A DNA stretch of 21,627 bases, taken from positions 1 through 21,627 of the forward strand of contig CAVOEV010000053.1 in the NCBI GenBank assembly GCA_963694825.1, read 5' to 3'. Shown here piece after piece: positions 7,827 to 16,443 of this stretch (position 1 is its first letter; every line of letters starts with the position of its first letter). Both the position numbers and the translations under genes were made by a program. Below the pieces are notes generated by a model. It searched no databases, was not told the origin of the DNA, and worked only from the letters and a program-made list of their open reading frames with translations. Origin of the DNA: UBA8437 sp963694825. GTDB lineage: Bacteria > Planctomycetota > Planctomycetia > Planctomycetales > Planctomycetaceae.

Positions 7827-8867
7827 TCAAGCTTTGGGCCGGTAGGCCGCCTTGCCGGGGATTCTGGTGCGGATGCTCAGCAGGTATGCTCCGCAGGTGA
7901 CGTAGAGAGTTCTGAGGTCTTTGCCACCGAAGGTGCAGTTGGTGATCGTGTCGACGGGTGTTTTGACGAAGTCGAGCAGTCGGCCGGCCGGCGAGATGAC
8001 GTGGATTCCGGGTCGGGTGTCGAGCGTTTCGCTGGTCTTTCGAGTCTTGTGGAGGCCGGCGGCGACGTAGAGGTTACCCTCGGCGTCGATCGACATGCCG
8101 TCACCGCTTCGACCGGGCGAGAAGTTGATCAGCGTGCGGGGAGTGTTCCAGCAGTCGTCCTTGTCGAGCTGGTAGGCGTAGATCCGGCGGTTGTGTCCGG
8201 CTTCGGGGTGGGCTTCGATCAGGTAAAGCACCTTGTCGTCGGGCGAGGAGACGATGCCGTTGGGCATGTGGATGGTCTTCCACTGGAGCACTCGATCGAG
8301 AATCCGTCCGCCCGGCTGTTTGCTGGCGAGGTCGAGTCGGTAGACGGCATTCGGGTTGCCGAGGTTCGGGTCGGGGTTGCCAGGCCGTGAGGTGAAAAAC
8401 AGCGTACCGGACTTCAGGAGTGCGAGGTCATTGGGAGCGGCCAGGGGGAATGCGTTGAACGAGTCGGCCAAGACGGTGATCTTGCCGGTTGTCATGTCGG
8501 TCCGAGTGACTCGCCCGGCTGCACCTTCGCAGGCCAGCAGTCTGCCTTGAGGATCAAACAGCAACCCGTTGGTCTTACGACTTGGCGTGCGGAACACCGA
8601 GAGTCGTTTCCTGAGGGGATCCCATCTGAGGATCTTTTCTGCCGGCACATTGGTGAAATAGACGATCCCCCGGGCATCGACCGCCGGACCCTCGGTAAAG
8701 ATCTCGGTATCCTTGACCTCGGTCTCGATCACCACGTCGCCAAGCAGGCCAGGCCGGCGCAGCGTGCTGTATTGCTTGGCAATGCCGCCCCCCTGAACGG
8801 GCGAACCGAGCAGGCCTGTGGTCACACCAACAATCGATCCCTGCACAAAATCACGCCGAGTCAGCAT
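7827..8867 (-). CDS. Tat-exported SMP-30/gluconolactonase-like beta-propeller protein
   Basis: 346 aa. The N-terminus MLTRRDFVQGSIVGVTTGLL is a twin-arginine signal (T-R-R-D-F plus a hydrophobic stretch), so the folded protein should be exported by Tat. The rest resembles the SMP-30/gluconolactonase/LRE family: FTEGPAVDARGIVYFTNV, TNGLLFDPQGRLLACEG, APNDLALLKSGTLFFTS, MPNGIVSSPDDKVLYLIE and GDGMSIDAEGNLYVAA. These are repeated propeller blades with the Glu, Asn and Asp positions that bind the divalent metal in family lactonases. Likely a periplasmic lactonase or sugar-acid enzyme; substrate unknown. The gene stands alone, convergent with gcvT (13 bp) and divergent from the 91-aa gene. Confidence 0.88.
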   Translation of the reverse strand: MLTRRDFVQGSIVGVTTGLLGSPVQGGGIAKQYSTLRRPGLLGDVVIETEVKDTEIFTEGPAVDARGIVYFTNVPAEKILRWDPLRKRLSVFRTPSRKTNGLLFDPQGRLLACEGAAGRVTRTDMTTGKITVLADSFNAFPLAAPNDLALLKSGTLFFTSRPGNPDPNLGNPNAVYRLDLASKQPGGRILDRVLQWKTIHMPNGIVSSPDDKVLYLIEAHPEAGHNRRIYAYQLDKDDCWNTPRTLINFSPGRSGDGMSIDAEGNLYVAAGLHKTRKTSETLDTRPGIHVISPAGRLLDFVKTPVDTITNCTFGGKDLRTLYVTCGAYLLSIRTRIPGKAAYRPKA

Positions 8868-8893
8868 CAGTCGTCTCTCTCACAAAACATGGC

Positions 8894-8982
8894 CAGAGCT
8901 TGAATAGTGAATAGCGAATAGTGAATCACCCAGTCCGTGTATCTTGCCAGTGTGTGGGTTACTGTTCACTATTCAAGCTCTG
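8894..8982. repeat. Inverted repeat, 18-bp perfect arms, with an internal partial duplication
   Basis: The left arm CAGAGCTTGAATAGTGAA (8894-8911) is the exact reverse complement of 8965-8982, with a 53-bp loop. Pairing extends three more bases with one mismatch. Just inside the left arm the unit GAATAGTGAAT recurs (8902-8912 and 8916-8926), and the loop edges CACCCA / TGGGTTAC can also partly pair. The element lies between two divergent genes, where a terminator is not expected. It may be a MITE/REP-like palindromic element or a large operator. No second copy is visible in the window. Confidence 0.6.
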
Positions 8983-9042
8983 ACCCGAATCGAAATTGGT
9001 GGGGTCGGGTGGGAGAGCGGATGTTGAAGTGTTTGGTGTAGC

Positions 9043-9048
9043 AGGTGG
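9043..9048 (+). promoter_or_regulatory. Ribosome binding site deciding the 91-aa gene start
   Basis: AGGTGG lies 6 nt before the ATG at 9055. A GTG directly before this ATG (9052) is also in frame but is only 3 nt from the SD. Confidence 0.5.
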
Positions 9049-9054
9049 GAAGTG

Positions 9055-9330
9055 ATGGCAAAGCGAGAGCACAGCAAGTTTCAGCAGGGCGTGATTCGTC
9101 GTTATTATGAGAATCGCGAGCAGATTGACGAGGGGAAGCTGAGTGAATTGGTCACCAGTTTGTACCTGGCCGAGTCGAAGTCGGCCAAGGACAAACTCTG
9201 GGAGCGGGCCGAGTCGTTGTTGGAGCGATTGGAGGTGAAGGCCAGTCGGATCCGGCATGTGCTGGCGTCGCGGGATGCGGCGGTGTTGGCCGAATTGGTA
9301 TCGGAACTTCAGAAGGGCGAGTCCGAGTAG
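9055..9330 (+). CDS. Small helical protein of unknown function (91 aa)
   Basis: I do not recognise a family. The product is 91 aa, soluble, without signal peptide or membrane segment. It is rich in Glu, Lys, Arg, Leu and Ala and looks almost wholly alpha-helical. It starts with a basic MAKREHSKFQQGVIRRYYEN segment, followed by a region with heptad-like Leu/Ala spacing (LVTSLYLAESKSAKDKLWERAESLLERLEVKASRIRHVL broken at natural turns), suggesting a helical hairpin or a small dimer. A good SD and strong codon structure support that it is real. It is convergent with the MFS gene, with only three bases between the two stop codons. No Cys or His cluster, helix-turn-helix or catalytic motif is evident. 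Confidence 0.75.
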   Translation: MAKREHSKFQQGVIRRYYENREQIDEGKLSELVTSLYLAESKSAKDKLWERAESLLERLEVKASRIRHVLASRDAAVLAELVSELQKGESE

Positions 9331-9333
9331 CCG

Positions 9334-10671
9334 TCAGGCGGAGACGTCGAGGCTTTTTCGGGTTGTGGGCGCGGGTTGGGTTTGTGTGGAAGCGTCGGCC
9401 TGGTCTGCCGCCGTGGTTGGCATCGCAGTCTGCCGCGATTCGGATTCCAGTCTGGCACCGGCGGTTGGGATGGCGACCTGTTCGTCGTCGGCGTGATGTT
9501 GCGAGCGGACGAGGTAGACGGTGCCGAGAGTGACGGTGAGTGTGACCGAGACGGCGTACATGGCGTTGAAGCCCCAGGCGTCGATGATCCATCCGAAGAG
9601 TGGTGACGCGAGAGCGACTCCCAGTTCGCACATGCCCAGTGCGATGGTGGTGCCGGTACCACGGAATTGCGAAGGGAACCGTCCGGATCCGAGCGAGGTG
9701 ACTGCGGGGAACAGCAGTCCGTGTCCGAGTCCGCAGAAGACGGCCGGGACGAGCAGTTGCCATTCGCTTTGGACACTGATCAAGAGCAGTTGACCGACGG
9801 CGTGTCCGCACAATCCGACGGTGATCATCCGCCGCCGCCCCACCGTGCGACTCCAGTTTCGCGTGACAATGCGGCAGGTGAGTGCGGCGAGGCTGTAGGA
9901 GATGAAGAACGTCCCGATATGTGCGATGCCTCGTTCGGTCGCCATCCGTGTCAGGAACACGGTGGTCGTGACCAGGCCGGTTCCCATGACCAGAGCGACC
10001 AGCAGCACCGAGCCGGGCCAATAGCGTTTCATGAGTTGCAAGACGGGCGGGTTGGACTGTCCCGAGCGTGGCCGGACGTGTTGGCGGGTGATCAGCATCA
10101 CCAGGCCGAGGTAGACGACGCCGAGTGCCAGGGCGACGGCGAAGACTACTGTGAACCGGACACTGCCGTTGGGCAGGGATGCGAAGGTGATGTCGCCCAA
10201 GAGCGATCCGAGGATCATGCCCAGGAATCCGCTGGTGCCCAGGCTCCCAATCGCCTCGGTCCTCCGCTCGGCCGGCACCTCGTTCTGAATGTTCACCATC
10301 GAGCAGGTGAACATCCCGGCGATCCCGATCGAGAAGGCGATGCGTGCGACGTAGAGGACCCAGGAGATGCTGTTGGTCTGGACCAGCAGAACGCAGGCGG
10401 CGACGAACAGCAGCGTGCTGGTCAGCCACAGACGGCGGGTGCCGCAGGCGTCGATGTCGTGTCCGAGTCGGAAGCGGACGGCGATGGCGGCGAGCATGCC
10501 GACGGAAATCACCGTTCCGGTCAATTGTTCGGTTCCGCCCAGATGCGTGACGAATTCGGCAAAGCGAAATGTCAGCGCATTGGCCAGCACCAGCACGGTG
10601 TTGGCGGCGTAGGTCAGCCAGAACAGCCGGTTGTAGACGGGAGAGGTGAGGTGAAGCGAGGCAGTGGTCAC
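9334..10671 (-). CDS. Major facilitator superfamily transporter
   Basis: 445 aa inner-membrane protein with about 12 hydrophobic segments over residues 12-385. They are split by a central hydrophilic loop (ITRQHVRPRSGQSN) into two six-helix halves. The loop after helix 2 (RFRLGHDIDACGTRR) corresponds to the MFS motif A region (G-x3-D-x-x-G-x-R-x), in a diverged form. The last 60 residues are a polar, Ala/Thr/Gln-rich cytoplasmic tail of low complexity. Substrate cannot be predicted; drug, sugar and organic-acid exporters share this layout. The start is GTG at 10671 with no clear SD. A CTAGAAT -10 element at 10711-10716 would give a leader of about 33 nt. Confidence 0.9.
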   Translation of the reverse strand: MTTASLHLTSPVYNRLFWLTYAANTVLVLANALTFRFAEFVTHLGGTEQLTGTVISVGMLAAIAVRFRLGHDIDACGTRRLWLTSTLLFVAACVLLVQTNSISWVLYVARIAFSIGIAGMFTCSMVNIQNEVPAERRTEAIGSLGTSGFLGMILGSLLGDITFASLPNGSVRFTVVFAVALALGVVYLGLVMLITRQHVRPRSGQSNPPVLQLMKRYWPGSVLLVALVMGTGLVTTTVFLTRMATERGIAHIGTFFISYSLAALTCRIVTRNWSRTVGRRRMITVGLCGHAVGQLLLISVQSEWQLLVPAVFCGLGHGLLFPAVTSLGSGRFPSQFRGTGTTIALGMCELGVALASPLFGWIIDAWGFNAMYAVSVTLTVTLGTVYLVRSQHHADDEQVAIPTAGARLESESRQTAMPTTAADQADASTQTQPAPTTRKSLDVSA

Positions 10672-10710
10672 GCGGTGGGCCGGTCGGTTGCTATCGCGGG
10701 TGAAACGGCG

Positions 10711-10716
10711 ATTCTA
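10711..10716 (-). promoter_or_regulatory. -10 element (TAGAAT) for the MFS gene
   Basis: The minus strand reads CTAGAAT, ending about 40 bp before the MFS start codon. No good -35 hexamer is visible at the usual spacing (the upstream DNA is C-rich), so the call rests on the recurring core motif. Confidence 0.4.
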
Positions 10717-10739
10717 GGGCGAGTTGGGTGGGGGGGCTA

Positions 10740-10775
10740 GGCTGGGGTTCGTGGACGGCTTGGGGTGAGCCAGCC
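10740..10775 (-). terminator. Possible weak hairpin after the ABC permease gene
   Basis: GGCTGG (10740-10745) pairs with CCAGCC (10770-10775) across a 24-nt loop, a few bases after the permease stop codon (10780). There is no T-run, and the stem is short. It could aid termination before the MFS promoter, but the evidence is thin. Confidence 0.2.
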
Positions 10776-10779
10776 CCTG

Positions 10780-11634
<855 letters not shown>

Positions 11635-11677
11635 GGATTCTTGAGTGTTTGCGGAGTGGGCAGTGGCCAACGGGGGA

Positions 11678-12670
11678 TCAGTTGGAGTCGTTGGAGGCGT
11701 CGTTGATGAACAGTTCGGCCATGGCTTCTTCGAGTGGTCGATCTTCCACGCTAATGTCTTCGACGGTGAAGTTGTCGAGCAGTTGATTGAGCGTGTTGGG
11801 GACGTCGGTTCTGGGGACTCGGATCTTGGCCCGTGGCGGCTGTCGTTCGAAGACGTCGCCGTATCGGTCGAGAGTTTCGGGGAGTTCGGACCCAGCGAAC
11901 TGGATTTCGATCACCTTGTGTTGGCTGAACCGGTCGACAATTTCTGCGAGTGGTCCATCGTGTTTAATTTTTCCCTGGTTGATGATGATGGCTCGTTGGC
12001 AGAGAACTTCGACATCTTTCATGTAGTGGCTGGTCAGCAGCACGGTGATTTGTTGTTCCTGCTGGTAGTACTTGAGGAACTGTTGGACTTTGCGTTGCGA
12101 GACGACGTCGAGACCGATGGTGGGTTCGTCGAGCAGCAGCAGGTCGGGGCTGTGCAGCAAAGCGGCAATCAGCTCCATCTTCATCCGTTCGCCGAGCGAG
12201 AGTTCACGAACGGGTTGTCCGACGAGGTCCTTGACCTCGAGCAATTCGGTCAGTTCATCGATTCGGCGGTCGAACTGCGTGGTTTCGATGCGATAGATTT
12301 CCTTGTGCAACCGAAACGATTCCTGAGCGGGCAGGTCCCACCAGAGTTGGTTCTTCTGTCCCATGACGAGTGAGAACCGTCGTCGGTAGGCATTTTCCCG
12401 TTTCCAGGGAACGTGTCCCAGTACGTTGGCCTGTCCGTCGGTGGGGAAGATCAGTCCACTAAGCAGTTTGAGCGTGGTGGTTTTTCCAGCACCGTTGGGT
12501 CCGAGAAAGGCGACCATTTCGCCCTGTTCGACCTGGAAGTCGATCCCATCGACGGCGTGGATCGACTCGTATTCTCGGTGAAACAGCCCTCGGACCGAGG
12601 CGAGCAGTCCTTCGCGTTTCCGGAAGACTCGATAGGTCTTCGCCAGGTTACGGACTTCGATGGCGGGCAT
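11678..12670 (-). CDS. ABC exporter ATP-binding protein (COG4586-like)
   Basis: 330 aa cytoplasmic ATPase that powers the ABC-2 permease encoded next to it. Walker A is GPNGAGKT (57-64). The Q-loop glutamine is Gln105. The signature is LSLGE (157-161), deviating from LSGGQ as is common in this subfamily. Walker B is LLLLDEP (177-183), the D-loop is GLD, and the switch His is in LLTSHYMKD. An N-terminal insertion around residues 14-36 (VFRKREGLLASVRGLFHREYE) and a C-terminal extension after about 235 are typical of the COG4586 group. The gene starts 9 nt after the stop of the protease gene, so the three genes form one operon. The cargo is unknown. Confidence 0.93.
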   Translation of the reverse strand: MPAIEVRNLAKTYRVFRKREGLLASVRGLFHREYESIHAVDGIDFQVEQGEMVAFLGPNGAGKTTTLKLLSGLIFPTDGQANVLGHVPWKRENAYRRRFSLVMGQKNQLWWDLPAQESFRLHKEIYRIETTQFDRRIDELTELLEVKDLVGQPVRELSLGERMKMELIAALLHSPDLLLLDEPTIGLDVVSQRKVQQFLKYYQQEQQITVLLTSHYMKDVEVLCQRAIIINQGKIKHDGPLAEIVDRFSQHKVIEIQFAGSELPETLDRYGDVFERQPPRAKIRVPRTDVPNTLNQLLDNFTVEDISVEDRPLEEAMAELFINDASNDSN

Positions 12671-12679
12671 GCCGTTGGG

Positions 12680-14722
12680 CTACTTGCTATTGGCCTGTTT
12701 GAGTTGCCGGATGTAGTCGAGGGTGATTTGCAGCACTTCGTTGCTGTAGTGGTCATCGCGGAAAACGGGAGGCGTTTTTGGCAGATCCTTGTCGTCCGAG
12801 TCGGTCTTGTCGGAATCGTCCTGTTTGTTGTCTGCGATTTCTTTCCGGATCGTAGCTTCGTTGAGCGAAACGGTTTTGCGTTTTTTTCGTTCGAGGAACT
12901 TCAGGATGGCCTCCTGATCCTTGGTGAAATCGGTGTTGGCGGCAATCCGTTTGCTGCTTGAGGCGGCGAGTGCTGCGACGATGGTGGGGTTGACCAGGGC
13001 AACGGGGTCATAGTCGGCCGCGGGGATCTTGTCGAAGGGCAGGTGGTTTTCGAGTGCGTTCTCGCCGATATCCATGTGGTCGATGATCGAGGGGATGACG
13101 ATATCGGAGGGGATCCCACGTTCCTGGCTGCTTGCGCCGTTGACTCGATAGAACTGCTGGATGGTCAGTTTGAGAGCTCCGGGCGGTTTGCGATCGAAGA
13201 AGTTCAGAGGCGAGGCGGTGCGAACGGCCATCACGTTCTGGACGGTCCCTTTTCCGTGAGTGGTCTGGTCGCCGACGAGCAATCCGCGTCGGTAGTCGGT
13301 GATGGCTCCGGCGAAGATTTCCGACGCCGACGCGGACATGCGGCTGGTCATCACGACCAGCGGCCCGCTCCAGGCGATCCCCGAATCCGGGTCATTGTGT
13401 GGAGTGATGCTGCCGTCGAGTTCTTTGACTCGGACGACGGGTCCCTTGTCGATGAACAGTCCGGAGACTTCGACCGAGTCCTTGAGCGCACCTCCACCGT
13501 TGGTCCGAAGATCGATGATCACGGCGTCGACGTTTCCGTCGGAGTTGAACTGTTCGAGCGCCTTTCGGACATCTCGAGCAGAACTCCGGAAGTCGGCGAC
13601 TCCGCGTCGTTCCGCGTCAAAGTCGCGGTAGAATGAGGGCATCTTGATGACACCGATGCGGCCGTTGGCTCCGTCGATGCGTTGTCCGGCGTTGATGATG
13701 GTCGAGGTGACGGCCGACTGTTTGAGTTCGATAACCTGCCGGGTCAATTCGTAGATGTTGGTTTCGCCCGTCTTGGCGGCCTTGACCTGAAGTCGGACCT
13801 TGGTCCCTTTCGTGCCTCGGATCAGTCGAACGACTCGACTGAGTTTCATCTCGACAATGTCCTCGATGTCGCCATCCTTCTGGCCGACTCCGATGATCTT
13901 GTCTCCGGGTGCCAGTCGACCATCGCTGTCGGCGGCTCCGCCGGGGACGATTTCGCGGACGACAGTGAACCCGTCTTCGCTGCTGAGCGATGCTCCGATT
14001 CCCTGCAGCCTCAGTCGCATGCTGATGTCGAAGTCTTCGCGAGTCTGCGGCGACATGTAGCTGGAGTGTGGGTCGAAGCTGTGAGTCATCGACGAGAGGT
14101 ACCGTTGCAGCACCTCGGGTCGTTCGGTCTGTTCGGCAAATCGCAACACGTTGGTGTACCGCTTGACGAGTTGTGTGCGGGCCTCGGGCAGCGGGGTGTC
14201 ATCGAGTTTCTTGGCGAGCAGTTCGGCCTTGATCCGTTTCCGCCATCGCTCGTTGAGTTCTTTGGTCGAGTTGCACCACTCGAGCAGGTCGGGGTTGGCG
14301 ATTCGGGTTTCGTCGGTGGTGAAGTCGTGCTCGGCCTGGGTGTAAGCCTGAGCCAACTTGACCTGCCGTCGGACTCGTTCGAGATACGCCTGGTGCACAA
14401 CGAAGGCGAACTTGACGTCACCTCGCAGCAATTGGTCGTCGAGTTGTGTCTCGAGTCTGCTGAAGTCCTTGATGTCCTTCTGGACGAAATACAGTTTCAG
14501 CGGGTCGACCGATTCGAGGTATCTCTTGAAAGTCTTCCGGGAGATGTCGTCGTCGATCTTCTTCTGGCTGATGTGGAACCGGTGAACCAGTTGGCAGACC
14601 ATCTGGGCGGCTTTCTGGTCGTCGGGCGTCTGGTCGAACTGCTGGGCACAGATCGTACCGCCTGCCAGAAGCAACAGGCCCAGGAAACAGACTACGGCCA
14701 CTCGCCGGCTTGACTTGAACAT
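12680..14722 (-). CDS. prc: Tail-specific (C-terminal processing) protease, S41A
   Basis: Envelope serine protease that degrades or trims proteins from the C-terminus. It is 680 aa from the ATG at 14722, almost equal to E. coli Prc (682). The start is chosen because the basic, hydrophobic signal peptide MFKSSRRVAVVCFLGLLLLA begins there; the open frame continues 66 codons upstream but that part has no protein-like character. The N-terminal helical Prc domain spans about 35-230, the PDZ domain about 238-320 (LQGIGASLSSEDGFTVVREI), and the protease core follows. The Ser-Lys dyad is Ser465 in SASASE and Lys491 in HGKG. They are 26 residues apart instead of the 25 in E. coli, because of one extra residue before HGKG. 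A charged C-terminal region (DUF3340-like) ends the protein. First gene of an operon with the ABC exporter. Confidence 0.95.
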   Translation of the reverse strand: MFKSSRRVAVVCFLGLLLLAGGTICAQQFDQTPDDQKAAQMVCQLVHRFHISQKKIDDDISRKTFKRYLESVDPLKLYFVQKDIKDFSRLETQLDDQLLRGDVKFAFVVHQAYLERVRRQVKLAQAYTQAEHDFTTDETRIANPDLLEWCNSTKELNERWRKRIKAELLAKKLDDTPLPEARTQLVKRYTNVLRFAEQTERPEVLQRYLSSMTHSFDPHSSYMSPQTREDFDISMRLRLQGIGASLSSEDGFTVVREIVPGGAADSDGRLAPGDKIIGVGQKDGDIEDIVEMKLSRVVRLIRGTKGTKVRLQVKAAKTGETNIYELTRQVIELKQSAVTSTIINAGQRIDGANGRIGVIKMPSFYRDFDAERRGVADFRSSARDVRKALEQFNSDGNVDAVIIDLRTNGGGALKDSVEVSGLFIDKGPVVRVKELDGSITPHNDPDSGIAWSGPLVVMTSRMSASASEIFAGAITDYRRGLLVGDQTTHGKGTVQNVMAVRTASPLNFFDRKPPGALKLTIQQFYRVNGASSQERGIPSDIVIPSIIDHMDIGENALENHLPFDKIPAADYDPVALVNPTIVAALAASSSKRIAANTDFTKDQEAILKFLERKKRKTVSLNEATIRKEIADNKQDDSDKTDSDDKDLPKTPPVFRDDHYSNEVLQITLDYIRQLKQANSK

Positions 14723-14835
14723 CCGAGTTTCCAGTCGTTTCGGTGTGATTGAGGAAGTCGCATTATGAACGGTCGCGGTCTGGAGCGAACCGAACCAGCG
14801 GCATTCGATTTCCACGCTCCCGTTGACCTGGCGCG

Positions 14836-14864
14836 ATGGTATCTCATCCCGGCAAACCCGACAA
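14836..14864 (-). promoter_or_regulatory. Candidate sigma-70-type promoter for the prc-ABC operon
   Basis: On the minus strand, TTGTCG (14864-14859) and TACCAT (14841-14836) are separated by exactly 17 bp. Each hexamer matches the consensus at 4 of 6 positions. The transcript would start near 14829, giving a leader of about 107 nt before the ATG at 14722. This also argues against translation starting in the upstream extension. Confidence 0.4.
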
Positions 14865-14906
14865 GGTGAACGAATTGTCGATCCACCACGTCCAGTTGTT
14901 CTAACC

Positions 14907-14939
14907 GGTCCCGGGATCATGGTACATGACGCCGGGACC
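14907..14939 (-). terminator. Strong hairpin ending the isoprenoid operon
   Basis: The 15-nt arms 14907-14921 and 14925-14939 pair except for two adjacent mismatches, around a 3-nt loop. The GC-rich base is GGTCCCGG / CCGGGACC. It begins 27 nt after the stop codon of the 479-aa secreted protein gene on the minus strand. There is no T-run on that side, so it may be an RNA 3'-end stabiliser or a Rho-independent site without a U-tract. Its position between two operons fits termination. Confidence 0.5.
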
Positions 14940-14965
14940 TGCTGATTCCTGGCCAGTCGGAGGTT

Positions 14966-16405
14966 TCAGCGACGTGCAGCCCGAGTGGGAGTTGGTACGA
15001 TATTGAGTCGCGAGACGATTTTACGATCGGTGTCGTGCCAGTCCTTGATCCGTTGGCTTTCGACGGCGAAGACGAGTGAGAGTTGTCGTCCGGAGGGGTG
15101 GTTGCAGAGGTAGTAGAACCAGTGCATGGGCAGTCCGTGGTCGATGCCGGTGGCTGTGATTTTCCAGCTTCGTTGTGTGGTTCGCGAGGCGTCTGCCTGG
15201 AGTGATTCGACCGAAACGAGTTCGCGCAATCGTGTGCCGAGTGCCGATTTCACATCGCGGAGGAATTCTTCTCGCGAGGTGATCGCTCCGGCTTGGACGT
15301 TGGGGGCCTTGGAGAGGTTGCACTGTGCGACGAGTTGTCCGTTGACGAGTCGTCTGAGGATGGCGACTTCCGGTGTTTGGTGAAAGATGTGCCAGTTGCG
15401 ATCGTGGAGCAGTCGACCGTGTCCAGGTGTTTGCAGCGACAGTTGCAGTTGGTTGTCACCGGGTTGTTTTGGGCAGATGGTCACGATGTCAAGTTTCAGT
15501 CGTGAGGGTCCGGTGACCGGTTTGCGGTCGATTCGGACCTGAGCCACGACTTCGAGTCCCGGGCTGACCGGTCCGGCCTGTCGGTGTTCTTCGATGGTGA
15601 CTTGGGCGTGTCTGAGGAATCCGAGTTTGTGATCGAACAGCAGGGTGGCGTGGAACGTGACTTTGGAGCGTGCTCCACCGACGGCTCCTTCGGCGGTCCC
15701 TTCGACGACGGCTTCGGCGGTGGTGTCGGTCACCTTGACGAGTTGTCCCTTGAGTGTTCCCGTGTTAACGGCATCGAGTCCGGTGACTAGTGTCAGTGTC
15801 CATTTGCCGGGCGTCCAGGTGTGGTCGTGCGGCACCAGGCCCTGCGGCAGCAGTCCGAGCAGTGCCAGTGGATCGGCCGGCAGGTCCAGCAGTTCGATTT
15901 CGTCACCGCCGAGTGGTCCGTCGAGCGAGTAGTGTCTGAGGCCGGACGGGGTTCCTTCGCTGACAATCGTGCGTCGAGACAATCTGAGGGACGACTCGGT
16001 TGTCCGCCGGTCGACTCGGACACTCGACACGGCCGTCTCGAAGCGTCGAACCGCTCGCAGCGACCGTTGAAAGTCTCCGGTCGGTTTCAGCCGACGCATT
16101 TGCCAGGCCAATTGTCCGGTGGCCGCCAGAGGCAGCGGCACGACCCGATCGACTCCGACCGGAGCCAACACGCGGCCCCGAACGTCGAGTGTGGCGGTCA
16201 CGTCCAGCAGCCGTTCGGCCCGAGGATCCTCGACCAGCCGCACTGTGGGTTTGGTCGGCTTGTCAGTGGCCGCGGGTGCGGGAGTGTCCTGGGCATGTGC
16301 AAAGGTGCCCGGGAGTCTCATCAGCAGGCAGATGATGAGGCTGGCGACGCGGAAATCCGTCCGCTTGGATCTTTTTGTTATGGGTTGTCCCAACGGTCTC
16401 ATCAT
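14966..16405 (-). CDS. Secreted protein of unknown function (479 aa)
   Basis: I cannot assign a named family. A basic N-terminus (MMRPLGQPITKRSKR) and a hydrophobic stretch ending at FAHAQ (about 18-39) form a signal peptide. A Pro/Ala/Thr linker follows, then a beta-rich region (about 55-305) with phrases such as DVRGRVLAPVG, SLDGPLGGDEIELLDLPADPLALLGLLP and HTWTPGKWTL. A separate C-terminal domain (about 325-470) contains LHDRNWHIFH, LVAQCNLSKAP, REEFLRDVKSALG and MHWFYYLC. The general style recalls conserved secreted planctomycete hypotheticals, which I state from memory. There is no catalytic motif and no membrane anchor beyond the signal. It is the last gene after dxs (38 nt gap) and has the best SD in the window. 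Confidence 0.8.
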   Translation of the reverse strand: MMRPLGQPITKRSKRTDFRVASLIICLLMRLPGTFAHAQDTPAPAATDKPTKPTVRLVEDPRAERLLDVTATLDVRGRVLAPVGVDRVVPLPLAATGQLAWQMRRLKPTGDFQRSLRAVRRFETAVSSVRVDRRTTESSLRLSRRTIVSEGTPSGLRHYSLDGPLGGDEIELLDLPADPLALLGLLPQGLVPHDHTWTPGKWTLTLVTGLDAVNTGTLKGQLVKVTDTTAEAVVEGTAEGAVGGARSKVTFHATLLFDHKLGFLRHAQVTIEEHRQAGPVSPGLEVVAQVRIDRKPVTGPSRLKLDIVTICPKQPGDNQLQLSLQTPGHGRLLHDRNWHIFHQTPEVAILRRLVNGQLVAQCNLSKAPNVQAGAITSREEFLRDVKSALGTRLRELVSVESLQADASRTTQRSWKITATGIDHGLPMHWFYYLCNHPSGRQLSLVFAVESQRIKDWHDTDRKIVSRLNIVPTPTRAARR

Positions 16406-16410
16406 CGATC

Positions 16411-16417
16411 CCTCCTT
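16411..16417 (-). promoter_or_regulatory. Consensus Shine-Dalgarno for the 479-aa gene
   Basis: AAGGAGG on the minus strand is a full anti-16S match, 5 nt before the first of two adjacent ATGs (16405 and 16402). It is by far the strongest ribosome site in the window, where most starts have weak or no SD. Confidence 0.75.
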
Positions 16418-16443
16418 GGATCGTCAGATTATCCGGCAGCGAA

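Noticed and set aside
14723..14920. 66-codon N-terminal extension of the Prc-like protease
   Set aside because: It lies upstream of a textbook signal peptide, contains the likely promoter, and begins within the hairpin region.
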